NCBI RefSeq assembly: GCF_041817755.1
Contig: NZ_JBGYBX010000033.1
Coordinates: 1-39,423, forward strand
DNA: 39,423 nt
Origin: Glaesserella sp041817755
GTDB taxonomy: Bacteria > Pseudomonadota > Gammaproteobacteria > Enterobacterales > Pasteurellaceae
Direction of reading: 5' to 3'
The translations under genes and the position numbers were made by a program. Below are positions 8,389 to 17,233 of the stretch, in pieces. How positions within the stretch are numbered: position 1 is the first letter of the stretch; each line of letters begins with the position of its first letter. Below the pieces are notes generated by a model. The model had not been told where the DNA came from and searched no databases. It worked only from the letters and a program-made list of their open reading frames with translations.

Positions 8389-9669
8389 TTATTTCTCTAA
8401 ATAAGGTGCCAATAGTGTGAGATGGCGTTTCAGTGCGCCTTGGTTTTCACTTAATACGGCAAAGCCGGCTTGGCTGATTTTTTTACCGAGCTCCGGGTGA
8501 GCCAAGAAGTAGGTGACCGCATCAACCAATGCGGTTACGTTACTGTCTATTTCTATTACGCCGTTCACACTGCGTAATTTTGCAAAAATTTCAGGGAAAT
8601 TAAAAGTATGTACACCGGAAATGACCGGAAGTTCAAAGGCGATCGGTTCAAGCGGGTTGTGTCCGCCGTGTTTGACCAAACTGCCGCCGACAAATGCAAT
8701 TTGCGCTAAACCGTAGAGGATCATCATTTCGCCCATGGTATCGCCGAGTAACACTTGGGTATCGGCGGAAACTACTTGGTTTTCCGAGCGTTTGACATAA
8801 GGTATTTGCATTTTTTGCAGTAACTGTTCGACGCTCTGAAAGCGTTCAGGGTGACGCGGTACCAGAATCAATACCAAATTGGGATAATGCACTAACAACT
8901 GCTGATGCGCTTCCAAGATGATTTTCTCTTCACCTTCGTGAGTGCTGCCGGCAATCCATACCGGGCGTTCAGTCAACTTGAGATGCTGTGTTGTTTGCGC
9001 GACTTCTTGACGAAGCTCATCGGTAATTTCCAAGTCAAATTTCAGATTGCCGGTATTGATTAGGCGTTGCGGGTTAAACCCTAATTGGATATAACGTTGC
9101 GCACTGACTTCATCTTGAGCCAAGATCAAGGTGATTTCGTTAAACATATTACGTAAGTGTGATTTTATCCAACCGTAACGTTTGGCGGAACGTGGTGATA
9201 GCCGGGCATTGGCAATCACAAAAGGAATGTGATTTTTATGTATCTGACGAATTAAATTCGGCCATAATTCCGTTTCAATCACGATAAATAATTTAGGTTC
9301 GACAAAACGTAGAAAACGTTTAACGGCATCGGGTAAGTCGTAAGGCAGATAAAAATGCGCAACGCTTTCACCAAAAGCGGCTTTAACCCGAGCGGAACCC
9401 GTCGGCGTTACGGTGGTGACGGTAATTGGCAACGACGGATATTTTTTCTGTATCGCTTTGATTAATGGTGTTGCAGCAATTACTTCACCTACCGACGCGG
9501 CATGCACGACAACGCCCTGGGTTTGTGGTTTTTCTAATTTCCCGTAACAGCCGTAGCGCTCCCATAACCGTTTTCGGTATTCGGGGAGCTTGAGTCCGCG
9601 CTTCCACATCATCAACAAAATCAGTGGTTGAATCAGATAGCTCAGTACAGTATAAAGTCGGATTAGCAT
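8389..9669 (-). CDS. waaA: 3-deoxy-D-manno-octulosonic acid (Kdo) transferase
   Basis: Inner-membrane GT30 glycosyltransferase that adds Kdo to lipid A precursor at the cytoplasmic face. There is an N-terminal membrane anchor (LIRLYTVLSYLIQPLILLMM), then the N-lobe HAASVGEVIAATPLIKAI and the CMP-Kdo-binding C-lobe with IAGSTHEGEE, LVPRHPERF and VGGSLVKHGGHNPLEP. Length 426 aa is typical. Haemophilus enzymes are monofunctional, adding a single Kdo, but that cannot be decided here. It is one base from coaD and 28 bp from dnaE. Confidence 0.97.
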   Translation of the reverse strand: MLIRLYTVLSYLIQPLILLMMWKRGLKLPEYRKRLWERYGCYGKLEKPQTQGVVVHAASVGEVIAATPLIKAIQKKYPSLPITVTTVTPTGSARVKAAFGESVAHFYLPYDLPDAVKRFLRFVEPKLFIVIETELWPNLIRQIHKNHIPFVIANARLSPRSAKRYGWIKSHLRNMFNEITLILAQDEVSAQRYIQLGFNPQRLINTGNLKFDLEITDELRQEVAQTTQHLKLTERPVWIAGSTHEGEEKIILEAHQQLLVHYPNLVLILVPRHPERFQSVEQLLQKMQIPYVKRSENQVVSADTQVLLGDTMGEMMILYGLAQIAFVGGSLVKHGGHNPLEPIAFELPVISGVHTFNFPEIFAKLRSVNGVIEIDSNVTALVDAVTYFLAHPELGKKISQAGFAVLSENQGALKRHLTLLAPYLEK

Positions 9670-9697
9670 GATGATATTATTTCTCGGATCGGCTTAT

Positions 9698-12600
9698 TTA
9701 TTCAAACTCTAATTCTACCGCATTTTCACCTAATACATGTTTGAGTTTTGTCAGCATGTCTTCTTTTGGGGTGACGCGCCATTCGACGCTTCCTTTCAGG
9801 AGTACCTTGCCTTCAACGCTTTGATAATAAAAATGTAGCGGTAACGTACCTTCTTTATAAGGCTCAATAATGGTCTTTAATGTTTTAATAAAATTCGGGG
9901 TAACCTGTTCTTGGTTAATGGCTAAAGCAAGGCTTTTGGCATAACGGCTTCGCGCGTCATCCAAAGTAATCAATTCACGAGCGGACATTTTAAGCCCGCC
10001 GCTGAAATCGTCGGTCTGGATGGATCCCGTGGCGATGATAATTTGGTCTTTTTCAAGCAAATCACCGTAATTTTCCAACGCTTCGGAAAAAAGTGTAATA
10101 TCCAATTTGCCTGAGCGGTCTTCAATTGTGGCAATGCCGATACGGCTACCACGTTTTGTGACGGCAATACGCGAAGCCATAATCAAACCGGCGACGGTTG
10201 TGGTTTGCCCCCGGTAAGTCGGTTGTAATTCATTCAATCTGGTCGGGGCATAATGGGAAAGCTCTTTTAAAAAACGCCCTACGGGATGACCGCTTAAATA
10301 CAAACCAAGAGTAGCTTTTTCTCCTTCCAAAACGGTTTGTTCCCCCCATTTCGGCGTATTGGCATAAGCGTTTTGGACTTCTTCCGGGGTTTCGGTCAGT
10401 ACGCCGAACATATCACTCTGTCCAAGCGCTTCCATTTTATTATGTTGATCGGACGCTTTCAGTGCGTCTTCCAAATTTTTCATCAACGCGGCACGGTGCG
10501 GCCCGAGTTTATCGAAAGCTCCCGCCATTATTAAACCTTCAAAGGTGCGGCGGTTTACTTTTCGCAAATCGACACGCGCGGTGAGATCGAACAGATCTTT
10601 GAAAATCCCGTCTTTGTTGCGAGCCTCCAAAATTGCATCTATCGGGCCTTCGCCTACGCCTTTAATCGCTCCTAAACCATAGACAATTTCACCTTTTTCA
10701 TTGACGCTAAAACGGTGTTTACCACTGTTAATGTCGGGCGGAACGACGGTTAATCCCATATTGATACATTCATCGTAGAAGCCGACAATTTTATCGGTAT
10801 TGTCCATCTCGGAGGTCATTACCGCCGCCATGAATTCCGCAGGATAGTGGGTTTTGAGCCACAAGGTTTGGTAAGACACTAATGCATAAGCCGCCGAGTG
10901 CGATTTATTAAATCCATAGCCCGCGAATTTCTCTACAAGGTCGAAGATCTTCATCGCTAATTCGCCGTCCACGCCTTTTTCGATCGCGCCTTTCTCAAAA
11001 ATCGCCCGTTGTGCCGCCATTTCTTCCGGTTTTTTCTTACCCATCGCACGACGGAGTAAATCAGCACCACCCAACGTATAGCCTGCCAATACCTGTGCTA
11101 TTTGCATAACTTGCTCTTGATAAACAATAATGCCGTAGGTCGGTTCTAAAATAGGTTGTAGCCATTCATGCTGATATTGCGCATCAGGGTATGAAATCGG
11201 TTCATTGCCGTGTTTACGATCGATAAAGTTTTGCACCATACCGGCTTCTAACGGGCCGGGACGGAATAATGCTACAAGCGCGATAATATCTTCAAAGTTA
11301 CTCGGCTGTAGGCGTGAAATCAGATCTTTCATGCCGCGCGATTCCAGCTGGAACACCGCCGTCGTTTTTGCCGCTTTTAATAATTTAAAGGCTTTTTCAT
11401 CATCAAGAGGAATACTTTCAATCCGAACAAGCGGTTTGCCTTCACGTTCAAGACGTTGGTTAATCATTTCCAACGCCCATTTGATGATGGTCAGTGTGCG
11501 CAAACCTAAGAAGTCAAACTTCACCAAGCCCGCGTATTCCACATCGTTTTTATCGAAATGGGTAACGGGATGCAAACCCTCCGAATCGCAATAGAGCGGG
11601 GAAAAATCGGTAATCGCCGTCGGTGCAATCACCACACCGCCGGCATGTTTTCCGGCGTTTCGGGTTACACCTTCGAGCTTACGCGCCATGTCCACCAAAG
11701 CTTTAACTTCTTCATCGGCGTCATACAGCTCAGGCAGTTTCGGTTCGGCTTCAAACGCTTTTGCCAAGGTCATGCCCGGATCAGGCGGAATAAGTTTGGA
11801 AATACGATCGACAAAGCTGTAAGGGTGTCCGAGTACACGCCCGACATCGCGGATCACCGCTTTTGCCGCCATGGTACCAAAGGTAATGATCTGTGAAACC
11901 GCTTGGCGACCGTAGGTTTCCGAAACGTGTTCAATCACCCGATCTCGACCGTCCATACAGAAGTCCACGTCAAAGTCGGGCATTGAGACGCGTTCAGGGT
12001 TTAAGAAACGCTCAAACAGTAGATCGAACTCAAGGGGATCCAAATCGGTAATTTTCAACGCATAAGCCACCAACGAGCCTGCCCCCGAACCACGCCCCGG
12101 TCCGACAGGAATATCATTATCTTTCGACCACTGAATAAATTCCATCACAATTAAGAAATAGCCGGGGAACCCCATTTGATTGATGACATTCAGCTCAACT
12201 TGCAATCTTTCGTCATAAACCGACCGCTTGTCTTTGCGGATTTCGGGATCCGGAAAGAGAAATTCCAAACGTTCTTCAAGCCCTTCCTGTGATTTTTTGA
12301 TTAAGAAGTCTTCAACGGAAAGATCGCCCGTCGGGAAATTCGGTAAGAAATATTCGCCCAAACGAATGGTCACGTTACAGCGTTGGGCGATTTGTATCGT
12401 ATTTTCAATCGCTTGTGGAATATCGGCAAACAGATCGCACATTTCCTGCTCACTACGGAAATATTGTTGTGCGGAGTATTTCTTTGGACGTTTCGGGTCG
12501 TCTAAAGTAAAACTGTCGTGAATGGCAACACGGATTTCGTGGGCTTCAAAATCGTCCTGTTTTAAGAACATCACATCATTCACGGCAACCAGCGGAATTG

Positions 12601-13174
12601 CAAATTTTTGCGCAAAACTGACCGCTTGTTGAATGTAACGTTCTTCGTCCGAGCGCCCGGTTCGGCAAAGGGAAAGATAGTAATGATTCGGATAGTATTG
12701 TTGATAAAAGTTCAGTAGTTGTTCCGCTTCAGCGAAATTTTCCTTAAGCAACGCTTTGCCGACATCTCCGTTCCGACCGCCCGAAAGTAAAATCACACCC
12801 TCGTTATGTTCCGCCAACCACGCTTTTTCCACGATAGGGAACTCTATGTAGCCTTTTTGATAAGCCTTTGAAAGTAAAAGAGTAATGTTGTGATAGCCGG
12901 TATTGTTTTTGGCTAATAAAGTGAGCTCGTATACCTCGTCACTCTCAGGCTCCGAGCGAACAACGACATCCGCCCCGACAATCGGTTTTACGCCGGATCC
13001 CAACGCTTCACCATAGAAACGCACCAAGCCGCAAAAATTGGTGAAGTCGGTTAACGCCATGGCAACCATATTGTTGGCAACACAGGTTTTGACTAACGGC
13101 TTCACTTTTGCCAAGCCGTTAATCATGGAGAAATCACTGTGAACTTTTAGGTGAATAAAACGAGGTTGGGACAT
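9698..13174 (-). CDS. dnaE: DNA polymerase III alpha subunit
   Basis: Replicative C-family polymerase. I place the start at the second ATG (13174): AAGGAA lies five bases upstream and the protein then begins MSQPRFIHLKVHSDFS, as in E. coli (MSEPRF). An earlier ATG at 13186 overlaps the lptG stop (TAATG) and could couple translation. The product is 1158 aa against 1160 in E. coli. Order: PHP domain (HSDFSMINGLAKV), palm with PDFDVDFCMDGRDR near residue 400 and KFDFLGLRTLT near 555 supplying the catalytic aspartates, fingers, beta-binding region including LGQSDMFG, OB fold and C-terminal tail. Two USS cores lie within the gene. Unusually, the flanking genes are LPS genes rather than rnhB/lpxB/accA as in E. 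coli. Confidence 0.98.
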   Translation of the reverse strand: MSQPRFIHLKVHSDFSMINGLAKVKPLVKTCVANNMVAMALTDFTNFCGLVRFYGEALGSGVKPIVGADVVVRSEPESDEVYELTLLAKNNTGYHNITLLLSKAYQKGYIEFPIVEKAWLAEHNEGVILLSGGRNGDVGKALLKENFAEAEQLLNFYQQYYPNHYYLSLCRTGRSDEERYIQQAVSFAQKFAIPLVAVNDVMFLKQDDFEAHEIRVAIHDSFTLDDPKRPKKYSAQQYFRSEQEMCDLFADIPQAIENTIQIAQRCNVTIRLGEYFLPNFPTGDLSVEDFLIKKSQEGLEERLEFLFPDPEIRKDKRSVYDERLQVELNVINQMGFPGYFLIVMEFIQWSKDNDIPVGPGRGSGAGSLVAYALKITDLDPLEFDLLFERFLNPERVSMPDFDVDFCMDGRDRVIEHVSETYGRQAVSQIITFGTMAAKAVIRDVGRVLGHPYSFVDRISKLIPPDPGMTLAKAFEAEPKLPELYDADEEVKALVDMARKLEGVTRNAGKHAGGVVIAPTAITDFSPLYCDSEGLHPVTHFDKNDVEYAGLVKFDFLGLRTLTIIKWALEMINQRLEREGKPLVRIESIPLDDEKAFKLLKAAKTTAVFQLESRGMKDLISRLQPSNFEDIIALVALFRPGPLEAGMVQNFIDRKHGNEPISYPDAQYQHEWLQPILEPTYGIIVYQEQVMQIAQVLAGYTLGGADLLRRAMGKKKPEEMAAQRAIFEKGAIEKGVDGELAMKIFDLVEKFAGYGFNKSHSAAYALVSYQTLWLKTHYPAEFMAAVMTSEMDNTDKIVGFYDECINMGLTVVPPDINSGKHRFSVNEKGEIVYGLGAIKGVGEGPIDAILEARNKDGIFKDLFDLTARVDLRKVNRRTFEGLIMAGAFDKLGPHRAALMKNLEDALKASDQHNKMEALGQSDMFGVLTETPEEVQNAYANTPKWGEQTVLEGEKATLGLYLSGHPVGRFLKELSHYAPTRLNELQPTYRGQTTTVAGLIMASRIAVTKRGSRIGIATIEDRSGKLDITLFSEALENYGDLLEKDQIIIATGSIQTDDFSGGLKMSARELITLDDARSRYAKSLALAINQEQVTPNFIKTLKTIIEPYKEGTLPLHFYYQSVEGKVLLKGSVEWRVTPKEDMLTKLKHVLGENAVELEFE
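12222..12231 (-). repeat. USS core inside dnaE
   Basis: GACCGCTTGT within the dnaE coding sequence; a perfect Apl-type core without a clear AT tail. Confidence 0.8.
12620..12629 (-). repeat. USS core inside dnaE
   Basis: GACCGCTTGT; on its plus-strand left side AAATTTTTGCGCAAAACT resembles the AT-rich USS tail. Confidence 0.82.
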
Positions 13175-13185
13175 AGGTTCCTTCA

Positions 13186-14256
13186 TTAATCACGTTTTTT
13201 ATTCAATAGCCACCAAACCGCACAGAGACAGAGCAGACTTGGAGTTAACGCGCCTATCGGTACGGGCAGCCATGAAACGACAAGGCTTAAATTACCGAAG
13301 ACGATATTGGCGACATAGAATACGAAGCCGGCGAGGATCCCGATGACGATTTTGGCGCCCATCGTGCTACTGCGCAGCGGTCCGAAAATAAACGAAATGG
13401 CGAGTAGCATCATCACCGCCATGGAGATCGGTTGGAACACTTTGCGCCAAAAGGTAATTTCAAAGCGTTTCGGATCCTGCCCGGTTTCTTTCAAAAAGCC
13501 GACATAATCCGCCAAACCGGTGATAGAAAGCGACTCCGGTTTTAATGAAACGATGCCGAGTTTGCTTGGCGTAATACTGGTCTTCCATACTTGATCGGCT
13601 TCTTTGGATTGGATGATATTGTCGCCCTGAATTGTCGATTTTTCTACGCGCTGTAATACCCAGCCTTGTGGATCGGCGTAAGTGGCTTGACCGGCCTTTA
13701 AAATGGATTTTAATTCACGTTTGTCGAATTCATAAATTAATAAACCGTTTAAATGGGTTTCGCTGCTGATTTGACGGATATAAATAAAATCTTTACCGTC
13801 TTTCGCCCAAAATCCGCCTTGTGTGGCAAGCATGGAACCACCACTTTGAGCGATTGATCGCATATTTCGGGCGTATTGTTCCGTTTGCGGTACGCCCCAT
13901 TCACCGATAAGCATGGTAAAAATCACTAACGGAATCGCCGTTTTCATTACCGCTAAACCAATACGGAAGCGGGAGAACCCGGATGCCTGCATCACAACCA
14001 GTTCACTGCGGCTGGCAAGGTTGCCCAAGCCCATTAACGAACCGAGTAGAGCGGCTATCGGGAAAAAGGTCTCAACGTCACGGGGAATGGTTAAGAAAGT
14101 ATAGTATGCCGCGTGTAATCCGTCGTAAGAGCCTTGACCGACCGCCCGAAATTCTTCGACGAATTTAATAATTGCTCCTAACCCGACCAACATAAAAAGG
14201 GTAAGCATAATGGAGGAAAGAATAGTTTTTCCGATATAACGTTCTAATACATTCAT
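13186..14256 (-). CDS. lptG: LPS export ABC transporter permease LptG
   Basis: One of the two inner-membrane subunits of the LptB2FG transporter that extracts LPS from the inner membrane and passes it to LptC/LptA. YjgP/YjgQ fold: about three N-terminal transmembrane helices, a periplasmic beta-jellyroll (about residues 130-260) and three C-terminal helices. The coupling-helix region around SRSELVVMQASGFS is the segment that contacts LptB. Length 356 aa is normal. It starts one base after lptF and its stop overlaps an ATG ahead of dnaE. Confidence 0.96.
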   Translation of the reverse strand: MNVLERYIGKTILSSIMLTLFMLVGLGAIIKFVEEFRAVGQGSYDGLHAAYYTFLTIPRDVETFFPIAALLGSLMGLGNLASRSELVVMQASGFSRFRIGLAVMKTAIPLVIFTMLIGEWGVPQTEQYARNMRSIAQSGGSMLATQGGFWAKDGKDFIYIRQISSETHLNGLLIYEFDKRELKSILKAGQATYADPQGWVLQRVEKSTIQGDNIIQSKEADQVWKTSITPSKLGIVSLKPESLSITGLADYVGFLKETGQDPKRFEITFWRKVFQPISMAVMMLLAISFIFGPLRSSTMGAKIVIGILAGFVFYVANIVFGNLSLVVSWLPVPIGALTPSLLCLCAVWWLLNKKRD

Positions 14257-14257
14257 G

Positions 14258-15355
14258 TCAGTGTGTTACCTTTTTTGCACTGAGACGATAGCGCAATGCA
14301 GAAAACCATTTGCTATCCCAACTGTTTAATACAATCCCGAGGATCAAGAACCCGATAGAAACCAGAGGCATCAACAAAGAGGCATCAACCTTACCTGAGC
14401 CGCCCGCTGATTTTAATGAACTTTGTAGCAGGAAATAGATTAAATACATTAATAACGCCGGCAACAGTTTGGCAAAGCGCCCTTGGCGCGGGTTAATGCT
14501 GCTCATCGGTACGGCAAGTAACGCCATTAGCGGTGTGGCGAAAATTAATGCAAAACGCCATTGCAGCTCGGATTTTGCCTCAGGCGATTCATCGTTGATA
14601 AGTTTATGGAAATCAGCGCGCTGAACTAATTTTTCATCGGTTTCGACTTGTTGATAACCTAAATAAGCGGTATAGCTGTCGAAGTGAGAAATGCGGAAAT
14701 CAGCCGTCTGCGGCGTGCCTTCGTAACGGTCGCTATTCGTCAATGTAAGCAGTTGATCACCGTTTGGCAAACCTTGTAATTCACCGGATTCTGCCACCAC
14801 AACGGATGGTTTGTTTTTTTTCTGCTGATCCGGTTGGAAAACATAAATATCATTGAGTCGGTTATTTTCGATATTATCGATAAAAAGCACATAACCGCCG
14901 GCAGACATAAACTGCCCTGCCGAAAGCGCGGCAAAACGCGGATTTGCCTTGGCTTCCGCCAACATTTCACTTTGTTTATTGATCGCCCAAGGTGTCAGCC
15001 AAAAGACATTATAAACCGCAATGGCGGTGGTAAATACGGACAAAAATAATGCGACTTTAACCAGTAGGCTTTGTCCGACACCACAGGCTCGCATCACGGT
15101 AATTTCACTTTCGGCATAAAAACGACCTAAAGTGAGTAAAAGTGCGATAAATAGTGATAACGGCAGCATTAACTGTGCCATGGTCGGCATTCCCAGTCCG
15201 AGTAGGCTCAAGACTAAATCGGTCGGCACTCTTCCGCTGACCGCCGAACTTAATACGCGGACTAATTGTTGGCAGAAGAAAATCACTAACAGTATGAAAA
15301 GTATAGCAATTTGGCTTTTAAATATTTCTTTCGTTAAATATCGGCTTAAAATCAC
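14258..15355 (-). CDS. lptF: LPS export ABC transporter permease LptF
   Basis: Partner of LptG in the LptB2FG complex. Same architecture: N-terminal helices (IAILFILLVIFFCQQ; LMLPLSLFIALLLTLG), a periplasmic jellyroll, and C-terminal helices. The LptB-contacting segment reads SEITVMRACGVGQ. Length 365 aa. It is the first gene of the minus-strand block and is divergent from pepA, the same lptG-lptF-pepA order I recall in H. influenzae. Its promoter should lie in the 181-bp gap with pepA, but I could not assign one. Confidence 0.96.
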   Translation of the reverse strand: MILSRYLTKEIFKSQIAILFILLVIFFCQQLVRVLSSAVSGRVPTDLVLSLLGLGMPTMAQLMLPLSLFIALLLTLGRFYAESEITVMRACGVGQSLLVKVALFLSVFTTAIAVYNVFWLTPWAINKQSEMLAEAKANPRFAALSAGQFMSAGGYVLFIDNIENNRLNDIYVFQPDQQKKNKPSVVVAESGELQGLPNGDQLLTLTNSDRYEGTPQTADFRISHFDSYTAYLGYQQVETDEKLVQRADFHKLINDESPEAKSELQWRFALIFATPLMALLAVPMSSINPRQGRFAKLLPALLMYLIYFLLQSSLKSAGGSGKVDASLLMPLVSIGFLILGIVLNSWDSKWFSALRYRLSAKKVTH

Positions 15356-15439
15356 GATAAAGGTCTCATTTTTTTAAATTATTGCTTGCAATTTTTCGGC
15401 AAGAGGGTAGCTTTACGACCCGTATTTTGCTTTCAAGTT

Positions 15440-15485
15440 CAAGCGGTCTGATTTTGGTAAAATTTTGCAAAAAACCGACCGCTTG
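15440..15485. repeat. Inverted USS pair between lptF and pepA
   Basis: CAAGCGGTC at 15440-15448 faces GACCGCTTG at 15477-15485 with the AT-rich tail GTAAAATTTTGCAAAAAAC between them. It lies in a divergent promoter region, so it is probably not a terminator for either neighbour. Confidence 0.85.
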
Positions 15486-15536
15486 CAAAATGCGTAATCA
15501 TACCCTTTTAAATAAAAAAAATCACGGGAGTATTGT

Positions 15537-17033
15537 ATGGAATTTAGCGTAAAGAACGGTTCGGTAGAAAAGCAGCGGACAGGTTGTTTGGTAGTAGGAG
15601 TGTACGAACCTCGTCGCTTATCTGCGGCGGCGGAACAGTTGGATAAATTAAGTGACGGCTATTTAAGCAATTTATTGCGTAAAGGGGATTTGGAAGGGCG
15701 TGTCGGGCAAACCTTATTGCTGCACAATGTACCGAATGTCCCGGCTGATCGGGTGTTGTTAGTCGGCTGTGGCAAAGAGCGTGAACTGACCGAACGCCAA
15801 TACAAACAAACCATTCAAAAAATGGTGCAAGTGATTAACGACACAGGCTCAACGGAAGCGATCTGCTTCCTCACCGAATTGCACGTCAAAGCCCGTTCGG
15901 TTTATTGGAATATCCGTTTTGCGATTGAAGCGATTCAAGACAACGGCTATCAATACAATGAATTTAAGAGCGTTAAACCTGAAATCCGCCGTGAACTCCG
16001 CAAAATTGTGTTTAATATTGCCAACCGTAAAGATTTAACCGTGGCGGAACAAGCGGTTGAACACGGTAAAGCGATTGCATCAGGCGTGATCTTCGCCAAA
16101 AATGTGGCGAACTGTCCGCCAAATGTCTGCAACCCGAAATATTTATCCGAATTAGCGAAGGGGTTAGACAAAGACTATAACAGCATTACAACCACCGTAT
16201 TAGATGAAAAAGAGATGGCGGAATTAAATATGAACGCTTATCTTGCCGTTTCCCGTGGTTCTGAAAATGAGGCTTACCTTTCTATCATCGAATATAAAGG
16301 ATCTCCAAATCCTACTGTCAAACCGATCGTCCTTGTCGGCAAAGGCTTAACCTTTGACACAGGCGGTATTTCCATTAAGCCTGCCGATGCAATGGACGAA
16401 ATGAAATACGATATGGGCGGAGCAGCCTCTGTCTATGGCACAATGAAAGCCATTGCAGAAATGAAATTGCCATTAAATGTCATCGGCGTACTCGCAGGTT
16501 GTGAAAATATGCCCGACGGCAACGCTTATCGCCCTGGTGATATACTTACCACAATGTCAGGCTTAACCGTTGAAGTGTTGAATACTGACGCAGAAGGGCG
16601 TTTGGTGTTATGCGACACCTTAACTTATGTGGAACGCTTCGATCCTGAGTTAGTGATTGATGTCGCCACACTCACAGGGGCGTGTATGATCGCACTTGGC
16701 AACCACAACAGCGGATTGATTTCACCAAATAACGCGCTTGCGAATGATTTATTAAATGCCGCAGAACAAGCGGACGACAAAGCGTGGCGTTTACCGATGG
16801 GCGAAGAGTATCAAGAGCAGCTTAAATCCAACTTTGCCGATCTCGCCAATATCGGCGGACGCTTAGGCGGTGCGATCACCGCAGGTGTGTTTCTGTCTAA
16901 CTTCACCAAAAAATACACTTGGGCGCATCTAGATATTGCAGGCACAGCGTGGAAGTCAGGAGCAGCAAAAGGCGCGACAGGCAGACCGGTGCCCTTGTTG
17001 AGTCAGTTTTTGATTAATAAAGCGGGCGTTTAA
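15537..17033 (+). CDS. pepA: Leucyl aminopeptidase
   Basis: Cytosolic M17 metallo-aminopeptidase that removes N-terminal residues; in E. coli the same protein also binds DNA in ColE1 cer resolution and carAB control. The family signature NTDAEGRL is present, and the metal/active-site block VGKGLTFDTGGISIKPADAMDEMKYDMGG is intact. Length is 498 aa, close to E. coli's 503. The start follows GGGAG. It is monocistronic: divergent from lptF, with a USS hairpin and a good terminator downstream. Confidence 0.96.
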   Translation: MEFSVKNGSVEKQRTGCLVVGVYEPRRLSAAAEQLDKLSDGYLSNLLRKGDLEGRVGQTLLLHNVPNVPADRVLLVGCGKERELTERQYKQTIQKMVQVINDTGSTEAICFLTELHVKARSVYWNIRFAIEAIQDNGYQYNEFKSVKPEIRRELRKIVFNIANRKDLTVAEQAVEHGKAIASGVIFAKNVANCPPNVCNPKYLSELAKGLDKDYNSITTTVLDEKEMAELNMNAYLAVSRGSENEAYLSIIEYKGSPNPTVKPIVLVGKGLTFDTGGISIKPADAMDEMKYDMGGAASVYGTMKAIAEMKLPLNVIGVLAGCENMPDGNAYRPGDILTTMSGLTVEVLNTDAEGRLVLCDTLTYVERFDPELVIDVATLTGACMIALGNHNSGLISPNNALANDLLNAAEQADDKAWRLPMGEEYQEQLKSNFADLANIGGRLGGAITAGVFLSNFTKKYTWAHLDIAGTAWKSGAAKGATGRPVPLLSQFLINKAGV

Positions 17034-17051
17034 CCTGTTTGCCTCCTAAAT

Positions 17052-17109
17052 ACAAGCGGTCAGTTAGGCTCTAAAATTTGCAAATTTTGAGTCGAAACCG
17101 ACCGCTTGT
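17052..17109. repeat. Inverted USS pair after pepA
   Basis: ACAAGCGGTC at 17052-17061 faces GACCGCTTGT at 17100-17109, with CAAAATTTGCAAATTTTG-like inner symmetry. It can fold into a long hairpin just after the pepA stop. Confidence 0.88.
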
Positions 17110-17151
17110 AATGGCAGAATTTTCACTAAACAAACATATAATTCTTAACCC

Positions 17152-17184
17152 AAAGGCGTTATTCCGTTAGAATAACGCCTTTTT
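17152..17184 (+). terminator. Rho-independent terminator of pepA
   Basis: AAAGGCGTTATTC and GAATAACGCCTTT form a near-perfect stem around CGTTA, followed by Ts. Confidence 0.92.
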
Positions 17185-17233
17185 ACGCTTTCCTTCGGGA
17201 AGGTCCTGACTTGTTATCAGAAAGAGAATCTAA

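Noticed and set aside
13175..13186. dnaE starting at the first ATG
   Set aside because: That ATG overlaps the lptG stop and has no Shine-Dalgarno of its own, while AAGGAA precedes the second ATG, which matches the family N-terminus. Coupled initiation remains possible.
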